Source: Flavobacteriaceae bacterium (GTDB lineage Bacteria; Bacteroidota; Bacteroidia; Flavobacteriales; Flavobacteriaceae). Taken from it: a DNA stretch of 37,812 nucleotides. The stretch spans positions 1 through 37,812 of the forward strand of contig JALRDC010000044.1 of assembly GCA_023262245.1 (NCBI GenBank), read 5' to 3'. Below are positions 1 to 9,534 of the stretch, in pieces. The notes below the pieces were generated by a model. That model was not told the DNA's origin. It saw only the letters and a list, made by a program, of their open reading frames with translations, and made no database searches. The stretch's first letter is position 1; every line of letters starts with the position of its first letter. A program made the position numbers and the translations under genes.

Positions 1-1
1 A

Positions 2-3000
2 AATGGAGTGCCTCTTCCAGGAGCAAATGTTGTAATCGAAGGAACCACGCAAGGAGTTTCTACAGATTTTGATGGAAATTACAGTATTGCTGCTTCTCAA
101 GGAGATAACTTGGTTTTTAGTTTTGTGGGTTATTCCAATCAAATTGTTACGGTAGGTAACAGTTCTCAAATCAATGTTCAATTACAGCCTGATAATACCT
201 TGGAGGAAGTAGTAGTTACTGCTTTGGGGATTAAAAGAAATACCAAAGCTGTGGGATATTCGGTAACTCAAGTTGGTGGCGAAGAAATTAATACCATAAA
301 GAATACCAATGCTATCAACGCTCTACAGGGAAAAATTGCAGGAGTTCAAATTACAGGAAACGCCGCTGGTGCAAAGGGTTCTTCCCGTGTTATTATCCGA
401 GGTAACAGCTCCCTTAGTGGAAACAATCAGCCTTTATATGTTGTTGATGGAATTACGATCAATAATTCAAATTTAGGTTCCGCTGGAGTTTGGGGTGGAG
501 CTGATTCAGGAGATGGTGTTTCTGCACTTAATCCAGACGAGGTAGAATCGGTATCAGTACTAAAAGGTGGAGCTGCAGCAGCTCTTTATGGGTCTCGAGC
601 ATCCAATGGTGTGATTTTGATTACAACTAAATCAGGGTCGTCATCAGAAGGACTGGGAGTGGAGTTGAGCAGTTCTATTCAATTTGACGATATTAAAAAC
701 GACCCCTATGATCCACAAACAACTTATGGTCAGGGACGTGATTATTCTACAAGCTCTGACAATATTGATACCTACGCAAACTGGGGATTACCGCTAAACG
801 GTTCTTCTGTTGAACAGTGGGATGGCGTCTCACGACCTTATTCATACAAGGGTAATAATCTGGAAAAATTTTATAAATCAGGTGAGACCTATATCAATAC
901 TATTGCGCTTTCCAATAGTACAGATCGTTCGAATATGCGTCTTTCATTTTCAAATTTGCAGAATACAGACATCATCCCTAATTCAACCTTAGAGAGAAAC
1001 ACCTTAGGGTTAAATATGTCCCAACAGTTTGGAGATTTTTCTGCAACTGTAAATGTGAAATATATTAATGATGATTCTGTAGGAGCACCACGACTCTCCG
1101 ATTCTCCAGGAAATGCAAACTTTGGAATTCGGTTATTTGCACCTTCTATTGATGTTAACGACATGTTAGGAGAAGGAGGTTTAGGGACCAATGCAGACCG
1201 AACTGAATTTAGAACTAGTGATAATACCTATTCACAAAATCCCTGGTTCGCAGCCTATCAATTTTTTAATAATTCTGTAAGGGAACGATTCATTGGTTCT
1301 GCAGAAGTCCGCTGGGATATTAAGGAATTTTTATATCTCACAGGACGTTTTGGGTCTGACAGATTCGATTATCGAAGAACTTCGGGAACACCCTATGGAA
1401 CAGCTTATCAGCCATTAGGCAGCATGTCTGAATATTCGTTAACAAATATTCAAAGTGATGGAGATTTATTTATAGGAACCAACAATCTAAGCCTAGTTAA
1501 TGATTTAACCCTAACAGCTTTTGCAGGTGTAGGGAAAAATTATCAGAAAGCTGAGTCTGTTACTGCAAATGGAGGAAACTTTATCGTACCCTTCCTATAT
1601 ACAGTAAAAAATACTCAAAATCAAAGTACAGGATATGGTTTTAATGAACGTAAAATTAACTCCGCCTATGGTTCAGCAGAATTGGGATATAAAGAGGCTC
1701 TTTATTTTACTTTTACAGCAAGAAACGACTGGTTTTCAACCCTTTCACTTCCTAATAAGACAACCCCAAACAACGACCTTTATACTTCCGCTAGTTTGAG
1801 TTTAGTCCTCAGTGATCTGGTAAACTTGCCAGAGGCGTTTACCTTTTTGAAGTTTAGAGGAGGGTATTCTCAAGTAGCAGGAGGAGCAAATAGTCCCTAT
1901 TCACTCAACCTTACCTACGGAATTTATGGTCAAGGGCACCAAGGTGCTTCCTTGGGAAATATATCAAACAATTCCATTCCAAATGAAAACATCACTCCCT
2001 TTGAAAAGGATGAAACCGAGGTCGGATTTGACTTACGTATGTTTGATAACAGAGCGTCAATAGATTTTACCTATTATAGTAACACAACAGATGGGGATAT
2101 TGTAGGAGTAAGTGCCTCTCCAACTTCTGGTTATGGTAGTGCACTGGCAAACTTGGGAGTAATTACCAATAAAGGGATTGAAGTGTTGTTAAATTTACGC
2201 CCTGTTCAGTTAGATGATTTCGCTTGGGACTTTACTTTTAATTACTCAAACAATACCTCAGAAATAGTTTCAACTAACGATACAGGAACCAATATCTCAC
2301 TTGATGAACCGCGATCTAGAAATCTAAGGGTAACACATATCGTTGGAGAACAATACGGTGCCTTATATGGAACTAGTTACAATCGAGATCCTCAAGGTAG
2401 AATAGTACATGACATTGATCCAGACGGAACTCCCATTCCTCAAATTGGAGACCGCAAAATTTTAGGTTTTGGAGTAGCTCCAGTTTCCGTGGGATTGACC
2501 AATAGTTTCCGATATAAAAACTTCAACTTAAGCTTTTTAATTGAAGGTAAAAACGGAGGGCAAATTTATTCAGGAACCAATGCATTGGCAAAATATTTTG
2601 GAGTTCATAAAGCTACAATTGATGCTGATGGACGTGAAAATGGATTTACTGTTTCTGGAGTAGATGCCAACGGGACGGCTTTTACGAAGACTATTGCCCC
2701 AGAAAGGATAGAAGATTATTGGAGAAGAACCTATAGCATAGCAGAAGAAGCAATTTACGACTCAAATTATTTGAGGTTACGTCAGTTTTCTTTAGGATAT
2801 AACTTCCCAAGGAGTCTCCTCAATGATACCTTCATTAGAAATGCCTCCATATCCTTCATAGCAAGAAATTTATTTTTCTTACAAAACAGCGTTGAAAATG
2901 TTGATCCAGAGTCTGGATATAATGTAAGTAATTCTCAAGGCTTGGAATGGTTTGGTCTCCCTGTACCAAGGAGCATAGGACTGAATATAAACCTTAAATT

Positions 3001-3004
3001 TTAA
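2..3004 (+). CDS. susC: SusC/RagA-family TonB-dependent outer-membrane receptor (5' partial)
   Basis: This is the outer-membrane channel of a SusCD pair, which imports oligosaccharides or other large nutrients with TonB energy. The frame is open from base 2 and the first in-frame start (GTG at 8) falls inside a carboxypeptidase-D-like beta-sandwich (PLPGANVVIEGTTQGVSTD), so the signal peptide and true start lie left of the window. Next come the family hallmark LEEVVVTALGIKR and the plug with the SusC signature around SRVIIRGNSSLSGNNQPLYV. The rest is a long beta-barrel ending in an aromatic/Phe-terminal strand (NINLKF). The stop TAA is followed at once by the susD ATG, so the two are co-transcribed. 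The substrate cannot be read from the sequence. The xylose genes downstream hint at a xylose-containing glycan, but a terminator separates them. Confidence 0.95.
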   Translation, partial: NGVPLPGANVVIEGTTQGVSTDFDGNYSIAASQGDNLVFSFVGYSNQIVTVGNSSQINVQLQPDNTLEEVVVTALGIKRNTKAVGYSVTQVGGEEINTIKNTNAINALQGKIAGVQITGNAAGAKGSSRVIIRGNSSLSGNNQPLYVVDGITINNSNLGSAGVWGGADSGDGVSALNPDEVESVSVLKGGAAAALYGSRASNGVILITTKSGSSSEGLGVELSSSIQFDDIKNDPYDPQTTYGQGRDYSTSSDNIDTYANWGLPLNGSSVEQWDGVSRPYSYKGNNLEKFYKSGETYINTIALSNSTDRSNMRLSFSNLQNTDIIPNSTLERNTLGLNMSQQFGDFSATVNVKYINDDSVGAPRLSDSPGNANFGIRLFAPSIDVNDMLGEGGLGTNADRTEFRTSDNTYSQNPWFAAYQFFNNSVRERFIGSAEVRWDIKEFLYLTGRFGSDRFDYRRTSGTPYGTAYQPLGSMSEYSLTNIQSDGDLFIGTNNLSLVNDLTLTAFAGVGKNYQKAESVTANGGNFIVPFLYTVKNTQNQSTGYGFNERKINSAYGSAELGYKEALYFTFTARNDWFSTLSLPNKTTPNNDLYTSASLSLVLSDLVNLPEAFTFLKFRGGYSQVAGGANSPYSLNLTYGIYGQGHQGASLGNISNNSIPNENITPFEKDETEVGFDLRMFDNRASIDFTYYSNTTDGDIVGVSASPTSGYGSALANLGVITNKGIEVLLNLRPVQLDDFAWDFTFNYSNNTSEIVSTNDTGTNISLDEPRSRNLRVTHIVGEQYGALYGTSYNRDPQGRIVHDIDPDGTPIPQIGDRKILGFGVAPVSVGLTNSFRYKNFNLSFLIEGKNGGQIYSGTNALAKYFGVHKATIDADGRENGFTVSGVDANGTAFTKTIAPERIEDYWRRTYSIAEEAIYDSNYLRLRQFSLGYNFPRSLLNDTFIRNASISFIARNLFFLQNSVENVDPESGYNVSNSQGLEWFGLPVPRSIGLNINLKF

Positions 3005-4507
3005 ATGAAAATGAAAAAAGTAATCACCACATTTAGTTTGCTTAGTATCCTTTTGATCTCTTGTGATTTTGATAAAGGGTTTGAAGAATTAAATATCGAT
3101 CCGACCAAAGCAGCTCAATTGGACGTTAACAACAAATTTGCTTCGGTCTTTCTAAGAACTTCTGGAGGGCGCTATGAGAATTGGAGAGCGAGTTTGATCT
3201 ATTCTTCTTGTATTATCCAACACATAGCCTCAACAGCCACTTATTGGTCTGGAAATTTTTACACACGAAATGAGGATTATGCAACCTCACTTTTTGATCG
3301 AGGATATCCCGAACAAGTAAAAGAAATTGAAGATATTATTTTTCAATTAAATGAAGAAGGAAATTCAGGAACTGCTATGGGAATAGCCAGAATTTGGAGA
3401 GTAGTTATTTATCATAGATTGACAGATTTATATGGCGATATTCCCTACTCTGAAGCAGGAAAAGGTTATATAGATGGGATTTTAAAGCCGCAATACGATG
3501 CACAACAAGACATCTATATGGATATGTTAGCAGAACTTGAGGCTGCTACTGGACAACTAGGTCAGGACACTCTTGGCGTTTCTGATCTTGTCTTTCAGGG
3601 AGATACGGATAAATGGAGAAAGTTTGCCAATTCCTTAATGCTCCGCTTGGCCATGCGATTGACCAAAGTAGATCCAGGAAATGCTCAAAGTTGGGCATCA
3701 AAGGCTATTGCGGCCGGAACCATGTCCTCAAACGATGATATCAGTTTTATTCAACATACAACTGGTCCTGGAGGAATCAACAGAAATGGTCATGGAGAAG
3801 TTTTTACTGCTGATGGAAACCCAAGACTTGCTCGTACTTTTGTGGATTTTCTTCAGGGAGATCCTAGACTACCCATTTTAGGAGCTCGCCGAAGTGACGG
3901 CAGTACTAACCCAGATGATCTGATTGGTTTGCCTAGCGGTCTTACAACAGGGGCTTTGGAGACAAAATACGGTACAAAGTCCTCAGACTATGCAGAACCC
4001 AACCGCAATGTGATAACTGGTGAAGATGCCCCTATGGTGTTCCAAACCTATGCAGAAATTGAATTCTTAAAGGCAGAAGCAGCCCTAAGGGGGTGGTACA
4101 ATGGAGATGTTAAAGCGCATTACGAAAATGGAGTAAAAGCGGCGATGCAGATGCTTTCAAAATTATATCCTAATGCTAATGAAATTTCTGATGCTCAAGT
4201 GGCGGATTATCTCGCTGCACGACCATTTGATATGGATAACGCGATGAAAATGATTCATGAACAATATTGGGTGGTTACCTTCTTAAATGAGTATGAAGCA
4301 TTTGCCAATTGGAGAAGAACTGGATTTCCTGAACTACAACCCTACGGAGGAGAGGCAGTTTACGATGGAAATGTAACGCAAGGTACCATTCCCAGAAGGC
4401 TAATATATCCTAATGGAGAATCAAGTACGAATCCTGAAAGTTTTGCAGCGGCTCTTGCTCGTCAAGGGCAAAATGAATTTACTACCAGAGTATGGTGGGA
4501 TCAATAA
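3005..4507 (+). CDS. susD: SusD/RagB-family surface glycan-binding lipoprotein
   Basis: This is the lipoprotein lid of the SusC channel, which captures substrate at the cell surface. The N-terminus is a type II signal peptide with lipobox ending at Cys20 (LLISC), followed by acidic residues of the kind seen in Bacteroidota surface-export signals. FEELNIDPTKA just after the anchor and the helical (TPR-like) body with DLYGDIPYSEA near residue 150 match the SusD-like family (SusD-like_2 type). Its 500 residues are normal for the family. The ATG directly abuts the susC stop codon, which supports translational coupling. A strong hairpin terminator follows 20 bases after the stop. Family membership is clear; ligand identity is unknown. 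Confidence 0.93.
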   Translation: MKMKKVITTFSLLSILLISCDFDKGFEELNIDPTKAAQLDVNNKFASVFLRTSGGRYENWRASLIYSSCIIQHIASTATYWSGNFYTRNEDYATSLFDRGYPEQVKEIEDIIFQLNEEGNSGTAMGIARIWRVVIYHRLTDLYGDIPYSEAGKGYIDGILKPQYDAQQDIYMDMLAELEAATGQLGQDTLGVSDLVFQGDTDKWRKFANSLMLRLAMRLTKVDPGNAQSWASKAIAAGTMSSNDDISFIQHTTGPGGINRNGHGEVFTADGNPRLARTFVDFLQGDPRLPILGARRSDGSTNPDDLIGLPSGLTTGALETKYGTKSSDYAEPNRNVITGEDAPMVFQTYAEIEFLKAEAALRGWYNGDVKAHYENGVKAAMQMLSKLYPNANEISDAQVADYLAARPFDMDNAMKMIHEQYWVVTFLNEYEAFANWRRTGFPELQPYGGEAVYDGNVTQGTIPRRLIYPNGESSTNPESFAAALARQGQNEFTTRVWWDQ

Positions 4508-4527
4508 ATATTAATTTTTTAATAAGA

Positions 4528-4557
4528 GAAAGAGGATTTTTATCCTCTTTCTTTTTT
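4528..4557 (+). terminator. Rho-independent terminator after susD
   Basis: A perfect 10-bp stem (GAAAGAGGAT at 4528-4537 with ATCCTCTTTC at 4542-4551) closes a TTTT loop and is followed by a T-run. It ends the susCD transcript. Confidence 0.85.
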
Positions 4558-4855
4558 ATTGACCACGTATAAATCCCAAGAACTCCATACATTTTTAGAA
4601 GATTCTAAACATTTTTTACTTCGTCCATAATCCCGGAATTTTTGGAAGTTCTGTATTGATGCTCTATAGTACCAGGATTGCCGTATTTGTTATTGTACAT
4701 CAATTGTTAGCACCTCTAGGATAGGTGTAACTCCTTTTTTTATTGAGCTTTTTTCATGAGTTACAAAAGAAAGGACAACTAACTTTTAGTTATATTTAAA
4801 CATAATAAGCTTTTAAAAATGTCACTTGTAAACCATAAAATTATTTTTTCGTCTT
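4558..4855. other. Intergenic region between susD and xylB
   Basis: About 300 bases with no convincing gene. It holds an imperfect hairpin at 4706-4731 (GTTAGCACCT paired with AGGTGTAAC, one bulge) followed by a T-run on the plus strand, which could be a second terminator or a regulatory hairpin ahead of the xyl operon. On the minus strand a 31-codon open frame (4700 down to 4605, ATG to TAG) exists but cannot be assigned. I found no TTG/TAnnTTTG promoter for xylB with correct spacing; TATATTTA near 4791 is the nearest -7-like string. Confidence 0.5.
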
Positions 4856-6352
4856 ATGAATAGTAGTTTTTATATTGGTTATGATATAGGAAGCTCTTCA
4901 GTGAAAGTTGCACTTGTAAATGCTCAAACAAACAGACAGTTTGCATTAGTTTCTGAGCCAAAGCGAGAGATGAAAATCCATGCTGAAAAAGCAGGTTGGG
5001 CAGAACAAGATCCTCAAAAGTGGTGGAAGTATTTATGTAAGGCAACCCGTCGAATTTTAACTGAAAATAAAATAGATTCCAAACAAATTTTAGCGATAGG
5101 CATTTCATATCAAATGCATGGATTGGTTGTGGTAGATGCACAAGGTAAGCTATTACGAGATTCTATAATTTGGTGTGATAGCAGGGCAGTAGCTATTGGT
5201 GATCAAGCGGCACTAAGTATAGGGGTAAGTCGCTACGGAAAACACTTACTTAATGCCCCGGGAAATTTTACTGCTTCCAAATTAAAATGGGTAAAAGAAA
5301 ACGAAGAAGCTGTTTATAATAAAATTGCACATTACATGCTCCCAGGAGATTATATTGCCTATCAGTTAACTGGGGACATTGTAACAACTCCCAATGGACT
5401 TTCCGAGGGAATGCTTTGGGATTATCACGACAAAAAAGTAGCAGATTGGTTATTGAAGCATTATGGTATAAATCCAAAACTCACCCCTGATCTAGTAGCA
5501 AATTTTCAAGAGCAAGGGCGTGTTTCCAAGAAAGGAGCTACGGAATCAGGTTTGCCAGAAGGGATCCCTATTCGATACCGAGCTGGGGATCAACCCAATA
5601 ATGCGCTAGCGTTAAACGTACTTAATCCTAATGAAGTAGCGGCAACAGGAGGCACTTCAGGGGTCTTGTTTGCGGTGTCTGAACAAAACACCTCTAAGGA
5701 ATTTTCAAGAGTAAATCATTTTGCTCATGTAAACTATACGGATCAAAACCCTGTTGTGGGAACTTTGCTTTGTGTAAATGGAGCAGGTATTCAATACAGT
5801 TGGTTGAGGTCCATAACACAGATAGAGAATTTTGAACAAATGAACGCATTGGCGGGCCAGGCAAAGGTTGGCAGTGAAGGATTGATAAACCTTCCTTTTG
5901 GAAATGGTAGTGAACGTATGTTAAACAACCGAAATGTAGGAGCTCATTTTTGCAACTTAAATCTTAATTTACATCAGCAGGAACATCTGTGTCGTGCTGC
6001 CCTAGAGGGTGTTGCTTTTTCTTTTGCCTATGGGATGGAAATCATGAAAGAAGATGGTTTAAATGCCAAGGTCATAAGGGCTGGGAATGACAATCTTTTT
6101 CAGTCTGAGATTTTTGCTTCAACACTTGCTACAATAATAAATCAACCCCTCGAAATTTATAATACCACTGGTGCTGTTGGTGCTGCTCGAGCAGCTGGAC
6201 TAAATAAAGATGGGCTGGACCTGCTTGGCAAGAGTATGAATGATTTTGATAAGGTTGCAGAAGTAGAACCCAATTCCCATCCCCAAGTTTATCAACAAGC
6301 TTATATTAAATGGAAAACCGAATTAGAAAATCAATTAAAAACAGTGAAATGA
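4856..6352 (+). CDS. xylB: Xylulokinase (FGGY carbohydrate kinase)
   Basis: Phosphorylates D-xylulose with ATP to D-xylulose 5-phosphate, feeding the pentose phosphate pathway in the cytoplasm. The N-terminal phosphate-binding motif DIGSSSVK starts at Asp10. MHG at 87-89 and CDSR at 107-110 match the substrate-side motifs of xylulokinases. The catalytic Asp is Asp245 in [11 protein letters not shown], and the ATP-side Gly-rich motif ATGGTSG follows. The length of 498 residues is normal for XylB. The stop overlaps the next gene by four bases (ATGA), so it is translationally coupled to xylA, which strongly supports xylulose rather than another FGGY substrate. Confidence 0.95.
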   Translation: MNSSFYIGYDIGSSSVKVALVNAQTNRQFALVSEPKREMKIHAEKAGWAEQDPQKWWKYLCKATRRILTENKIDSKQILAIGISYQMHGLVVVDAQGKLLRDSIIWCDSRAVAIGDQAALSIGVSRYGKHLLNAPGNFTASKLKWVKENEEAVYNKIAHYMLPGDYIAYQLTGDIVTTPNGLSEGMLWDYHDKKVADWLLKHYGINPKLTPDLVANFQEQGRVSKKGATESGLPEGIPIRYRAGDQPNNALALNVLNPNEVAATGGTSGVLFAVSEQNTSKEFSRVNHFAHVNYTDQNPVVGTLLCVNGAGIQYSWLRSITQIENFEQMNALAGQAKVGSEGLINLPFGNGSERMLNNRNVGAHFCNLNLNLHQQEHLCRAALEGVAFSFAYGMEIMKEDGLNAKVIRAGNDNLFQSEIFASTLATIINQPLEIYNTTGAVGAARAAGLNKDGLDLLGKSMNDFDKVAEVEPNSHPQVYQQAYIKWKTELENQLKTVK

Positions 6353-7674
6353 TACTAACAGGAGAAAAAGAATATTACAAAGGAGTGGGCGCCATAAAAT
6401 ATGAAGGAAAAGAATCCAACAACCCTTTAGCTTTCAAGTATTACAATCCAGAGCAACGGGTATTGGGAAAACCGATGCGCGAACATTTTAAATTTGCAGC
6501 AGCCTATTGGCACAGCTTCTGTGGTCAAGGAGGAGATCCTTTTGGACCTGGGACACAACAATTTCCATGGGATCAATCATCAGACCCTATGCAAAGAGCT
6601 TATGATAAAGCAGATGCTGCTTTCGAATTCATTACAAAAATGGGCTTTGACTATTTCTGTTTTCACGATATCGATTTGGTTGAGGAAGCAGCGAGTTTAA
6701 GCGAAACAGAAAAGCGATTGCATCAGATAGAAGAATACATCACTCAAAAGAAAAAAGATTCTGGAGTTAAAGTGCTGTGGGGAACAGCCAATTGTTTTTC
6801 AAACCCTGTATATATGAATGGAGCGGCAACCAATCCTGACTTTCAGGTGGTAGCTCGTGCAGGAGCTCAAATCAAAATGGCTCTAGACCTAACGATCGCT
6901 TTAGGCGGGGAAAATTATGTTTTTTGGGGCGGACGTGAAGGATATATGTCTTTATTGAATACCGATATGGGAAGGGAACTTGATCATCTAGCTCAAATGC
7001 TCTCCATGGCTAGAGATTATGGAAGAAAACAAGGATTTAAAGGTACCTTTTTTATTGAACCTAAACCTATGGAGCCCATGAAGCATCAATATGATTTTGA
7101 TGCAGCTACGGCTATTGGATTTTTAAAGAATTACGGTTTAGAAAAAGATTTTAAATTGAATATAGAAGTCAATCATGCAACCCTTGCTCAACATTCCTTT
7201 GAACACGAACTCTCTGTTGCTGCAAATGCCGGAATGCTTGGAAGTATTGATGCCAATAGAGGCGATTATCAAAACGGCTGGGACACCGATCAATTTCCTG
7301 TTAACTTATACGAGGTAACAGAAGCCATGTTGGTTTTTCTACAAGCAGGAGGCCTTCAAGGGGGAGGAATAAATTTTGATGCAAAAATTAGAAGAAACTC
7401 TACGGATTTAGAGGATATTTTTCATGCACATATCGGAGGTGCAGACACTTTTGCACGCGCCCTTTTAACAGCGGAGAACATCATCACTAATTCGCCATAT
7501 AAGGCTTTAAGAGAAGAACGGTATGCTTCCTTTGATAAAGGTCAAGGAAAATCCTTTGAAAAAGGAATCCTCTCCTTAGAGGAAATAGCAGAAATTGCTT
7601 TTAAAGGGGAGCCACCAAAACGAATTAGCGGTAAACAAGAACGTTTTGAAAACATCATCAATCAATTTTTATAA
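6349..7674 (+). CDS. xylA: Xylose isomerase
   Basis: Interconverts D-xylose and D-xylulose in the cytoplasm using two divalent metals. I place the start at the ATG at 6349, inside the ATGA overlap with xylB. An upstream in-frame ATG at 6310 would add 13 residues within xylB and lacks support. The 441-residue product has the class II (long) layout. Catalytic His106 and Asp109 lie in CFHDIDL, metal/catalytic Glu237 and Lys239 in FIEPKP, Glu273 and His276 in IEVNHA, Asp301 in SIDANRGD, Asp312 and Asp314 in GWDTDQFP, and Asp344 in NFDAKIRR. All key residues are present, so it should be active. It is followed by an FGE gene four bases downstream. Confidence 0.97.
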   Translation: MILTGEKEYYKGVGAIKYEGKESNNPLAFKYYNPEQRVLGKPMREHFKFAAAYWHSFCGQGGDPFGPGTQQFPWDQSSDPMQRAYDKADAAFEFITKMGFDYFCFHDIDLVEEAASLSETEKRLHQIEEYITQKKKDSGVKVLWGTANCFSNPVYMNGAATNPDFQVVARAGAQIKMALDLTIALGGENYVFWGGREGYMSLLNTDMGRELDHLAQMLSMARDYGRKQGFKGTFFIEPKPMEPMKHQYDFDAATAIGFLKNYGLEKDFKLNIEVNHATLAQHSFEHELSVAANAGMLGSIDANRGDYQNGWDTDQFPVNLYEVTEAMLVFLQAGGLQGGGINFDAKIRRNSTDLEDIFHAHIGGADTFARALLTAENIITNSPYKALREERYASFDKGQGKSFEKGILSLEEIAEIAFKGEPPKRISGKQERFENIINQFL

Positions 7675-7678
7675 AACA

Positions 7679-8704
7679 ATGTCAAAACAAATAGTCGTAT
7701 TCATTTTAAGCGTTATCTTTTTTTGGGGTTGTAATCAGAGTCAAAGAACTCAAAGAGAAATTATTGTAAAAGAAGGTATGGTTTGGATACCTACAGGAGT
7801 ATTTCAAATGGGAGGTAATAGTGAAGAAGCTCGGAAGGATGAATATCCTCAACACCCGGTTCAAGTGGACGGCTTTTGGATGGATCAAACAGAGGTGACC
7901 AATGCTGAATTTAAAAAATTTGTTGAAGCTACAGGTTATATCACTACGGCCGAAATAGCCCCTGATTGGGAAGAAATAAAAAAAGAACTGCCTCCAGGCA
8001 CACCAAAACCAGCAGATTCTCTATTGCAGGCAGCTTCATTGGTCTTTGAGGCAACCGAAGGGCCAGTAAATTTGAATGCTTATGATAGTTGGTGGAAATG
8101 GCAACCCAAAACCAGTTGGAAACAGCCAAAGGGACCTAAGAGTTCTATAGAAGGAAAAGAGAACCATCCCGTTGTTCATATTTCTTGGTATGACGCTCAA
8201 GCTTATGCAAAATGGGTGGGAAAAAGACTTCCAACAGAAGCTGAGTGGGAATGGGCGGCGCGAGGAGGAAAAAAAGAGGGGATTTATCCTTGGGGGAATG
8301 AGCAAGTAAATAAGGGAAAAGTCAAAACTAACTCGTGGGAGGGCAGCTTTCCTTATGAAAATAATCTTAGAGACCTCTTTTTTTATACAGCGCCTGTAGC
8401 TTCCTTTGAACCCAATCCTTTTGGACTCTATGATATGGCTGGAAATGTTTGGGAATGGTGTTCCGATTGGTATGCATATGACTACTATACAACACTAGCA
8501 GAGAAAAAAGTTGTTAATCCTCAAGGTCCAGATACGTCTTATGATCCTTACCAACCTTTTCTTAAACAAAAAGTCATGCGAGGTGGTTCTTTTTTGTGTA
8601 ACGATGCTTATTGCTCAGGATATCGAGTAGCGGCGAGAATGAAGTCATCACCCGACACAGGATTACAACACACCGGTTTTAGGCTAGTTAAAGATGCTGA
8701 ATAG
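7679..8704 (+). CDS. Formylglycine-generating enzyme (SUMF1/FGE family), exported lipoprotein
   Basis: FGE-sulfatase domain protein. True FGEs oxidise the Cys of a C-x-P-x-R motif in sulfatases to formylglycine. The start is the ATG at 7679, four bases after xylA; a frame extension to 7595 lies inside xylA. MSKQIVVFILSVIFFWGC is a lipoprotein signal with Cys18. The domain begins at MVWIPTGVFQMGG and ends with RVAARMKSSPDTGLQHTGFR. The two cysteines that define catalytic FGEs (human Cys336 and Cys341, five apart) have counterparts at Cys307 and Cys312 in GGSFLCNDAYCSGYRVAAR. This separates it from the many cysteine-less relatives. A sulfatase with an intact FGly motif lies 28 kb away in the same window. 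Its presence in the xylose operon suggests sulfated xylose-containing polysaccharide, but that is inference. Confidence 0.9.
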   Translation: MSKQIVVFILSVIFFWGCNQSQRTQREIIVKEGMVWIPTGVFQMGGNSEEARKDEYPQHPVQVDGFWMDQTEVTNAEFKKFVEATGYITTAEIAPDWEEIKKELPPGTPKPADSLLQAASLVFEATEGPVNLNAYDSWWKWQPKTSWKQPKGPKSSIEGKENHPVVHISWYDAQAYAKWVGKRLPTEAEWEWAARGGKKEGIYPWGNEQVNKGKVKTNSWEGSFPYENNLRDLFFYTAPVASFEPNPFGLYDMAGNVWEWCSDWYAYDYYTTLAEKKVVNPQGPDTSYDPYQPFLKQKVMRGGSFLCNDAYCSGYRVAARMKSSPDTGLQHTGFRLVKDAE

Positions 8705-8727
8705 TAAAGGTTGAAATAAGCAATAAG

Positions 8728-8751
8728 AAAATGACACAGTGTCATTTTTTT
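8728..8751 (+). terminator. Rho-independent terminator between FGE and etfB
   Basis: AAAATGAC at 8728-8735 pairs with GTCATTTT at 8741-8748 around a 5-base loop, running into a T-run. It closes the xylBA-FGE transcript only 26 bases before the etfB start. Confidence 0.75.
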
Positions 8752-8777
8752 AATTAAATTCGTATCAAATCTATTGT

Positions 8778-9524
8778 ATGAACGTATTAGTTTGCATTAG
8801 CAACGTCCCGGACACTACTTCTAAAATTAACTTTAAAGAGGAGAACACTTCATTTGAAACTCAAGGGGTTCAATTCATCATCAATCCTAATGATGAATTT
8901 GGATTGACCCGTGCAGTGTGGCTCCAACAAAAGGAAGCTGCTAAAGTAACAGTTATAACTGTTGGAGATGCTTCTTGTGAACCCATTTTAAGAAAATGTC
9001 TTGCCATTGGAGCAGACCAAGCTGTTCGTATTGATCTCCAACCTCAAGACGGTTTTGAAGTTGCGGCTCAATTGACGGCTTTTTGTCAAACCAATGCTTA
9101 TGATTTGATCATCACAGGCAGAGAATCTATTGACTACAATGGCGGAATGGTAGGTGGTATGCTCGCAACAAATTTGAACATGCCGTATTTAGCAAATTGC
9201 ATTCAATTGGAGATTGAAGGAGTTGATTTACAATTGCAGAGAGAAATAGATGGAGGAAAAGAAAGTTTACAAGCAAACCTTCCCATTGTGATTGGAGCCC
9301 AAAAAGGATTGGTAGAAGAGAAAGATCTAATTATTCCAAACATGAGAGGGATTATGCAAGCAAGACAAAAATCGCTGGAGGTCATAGCACCAATTGAAAC
9401 TGAAGCTGCAACCACAGTTGAGGTTTTTGAAAAACCCCCGGAAAAAGGCCCGGTCAAATTGGTTGATGCAAATGATATTGACGGTTTAATAGATTTATTA
9501 GAAAAAGAAGCAAAAGTGCTTTAA
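8778..9524 (+). CDS. etfB: Electron transfer flavoprotein, beta subunit
   Basis: Half of the FAD/AMP heterodimer that carries electrons from acyl-CoA and related dehydrogenases toward ETF:quinone oxidoreductase. MNVLVCISNVPDTTSKINF at the N-terminus and the family stretch YDLIITGRESIDYNGGMVGG near residues 110-130 (Asp-Tyr-Asn-Gly before the nucleotide loop) are typical of EtfB. At 248 residues it is the usual size. The gene follows a terminator and is 10 bases ahead of etfA, so these two form the start of a new operon. No exact TAnnTTTG promoter is seen; TAAATTCG at 8755 is a partial match. Confidence 0.93.
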   Translation: MNVLVCISNVPDTTSKINFKEENTSFETQGVQFIINPNDEFGLTRAVWLQQKEAAKVTVITVGDASCEPILRKCLAIGADQAVRIDLQPQDGFEVAAQLTAFCQTNAYDLIITGRESIDYNGGMVGGMLATNLNMPYLANCIQLEIEGVDLQLQREIDGGKESLQANLPIVIGAQKGLVEEKDLIIPNMRGIMQARQKSLEVIAPIETEAATTVEVFEKPPEKGPVKLVDANDIDGLIDLLEKEAKVL

Positions 9525-9534
9525 ACTAAGAATT

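Noticed and set aside
889-1191. A 100-codon minus-strand frame inside susC.
   Set aside because: Shadow frame within a continuous receptor gene; no start context or recognisable domain.
6310-6348. Upstream in-frame ATG for xylA.
   Set aside because: It adds 13 residues inside xylB. The ATG at 6349 forms a normal ATGA overlap and fits the length of known xylose isomerases.
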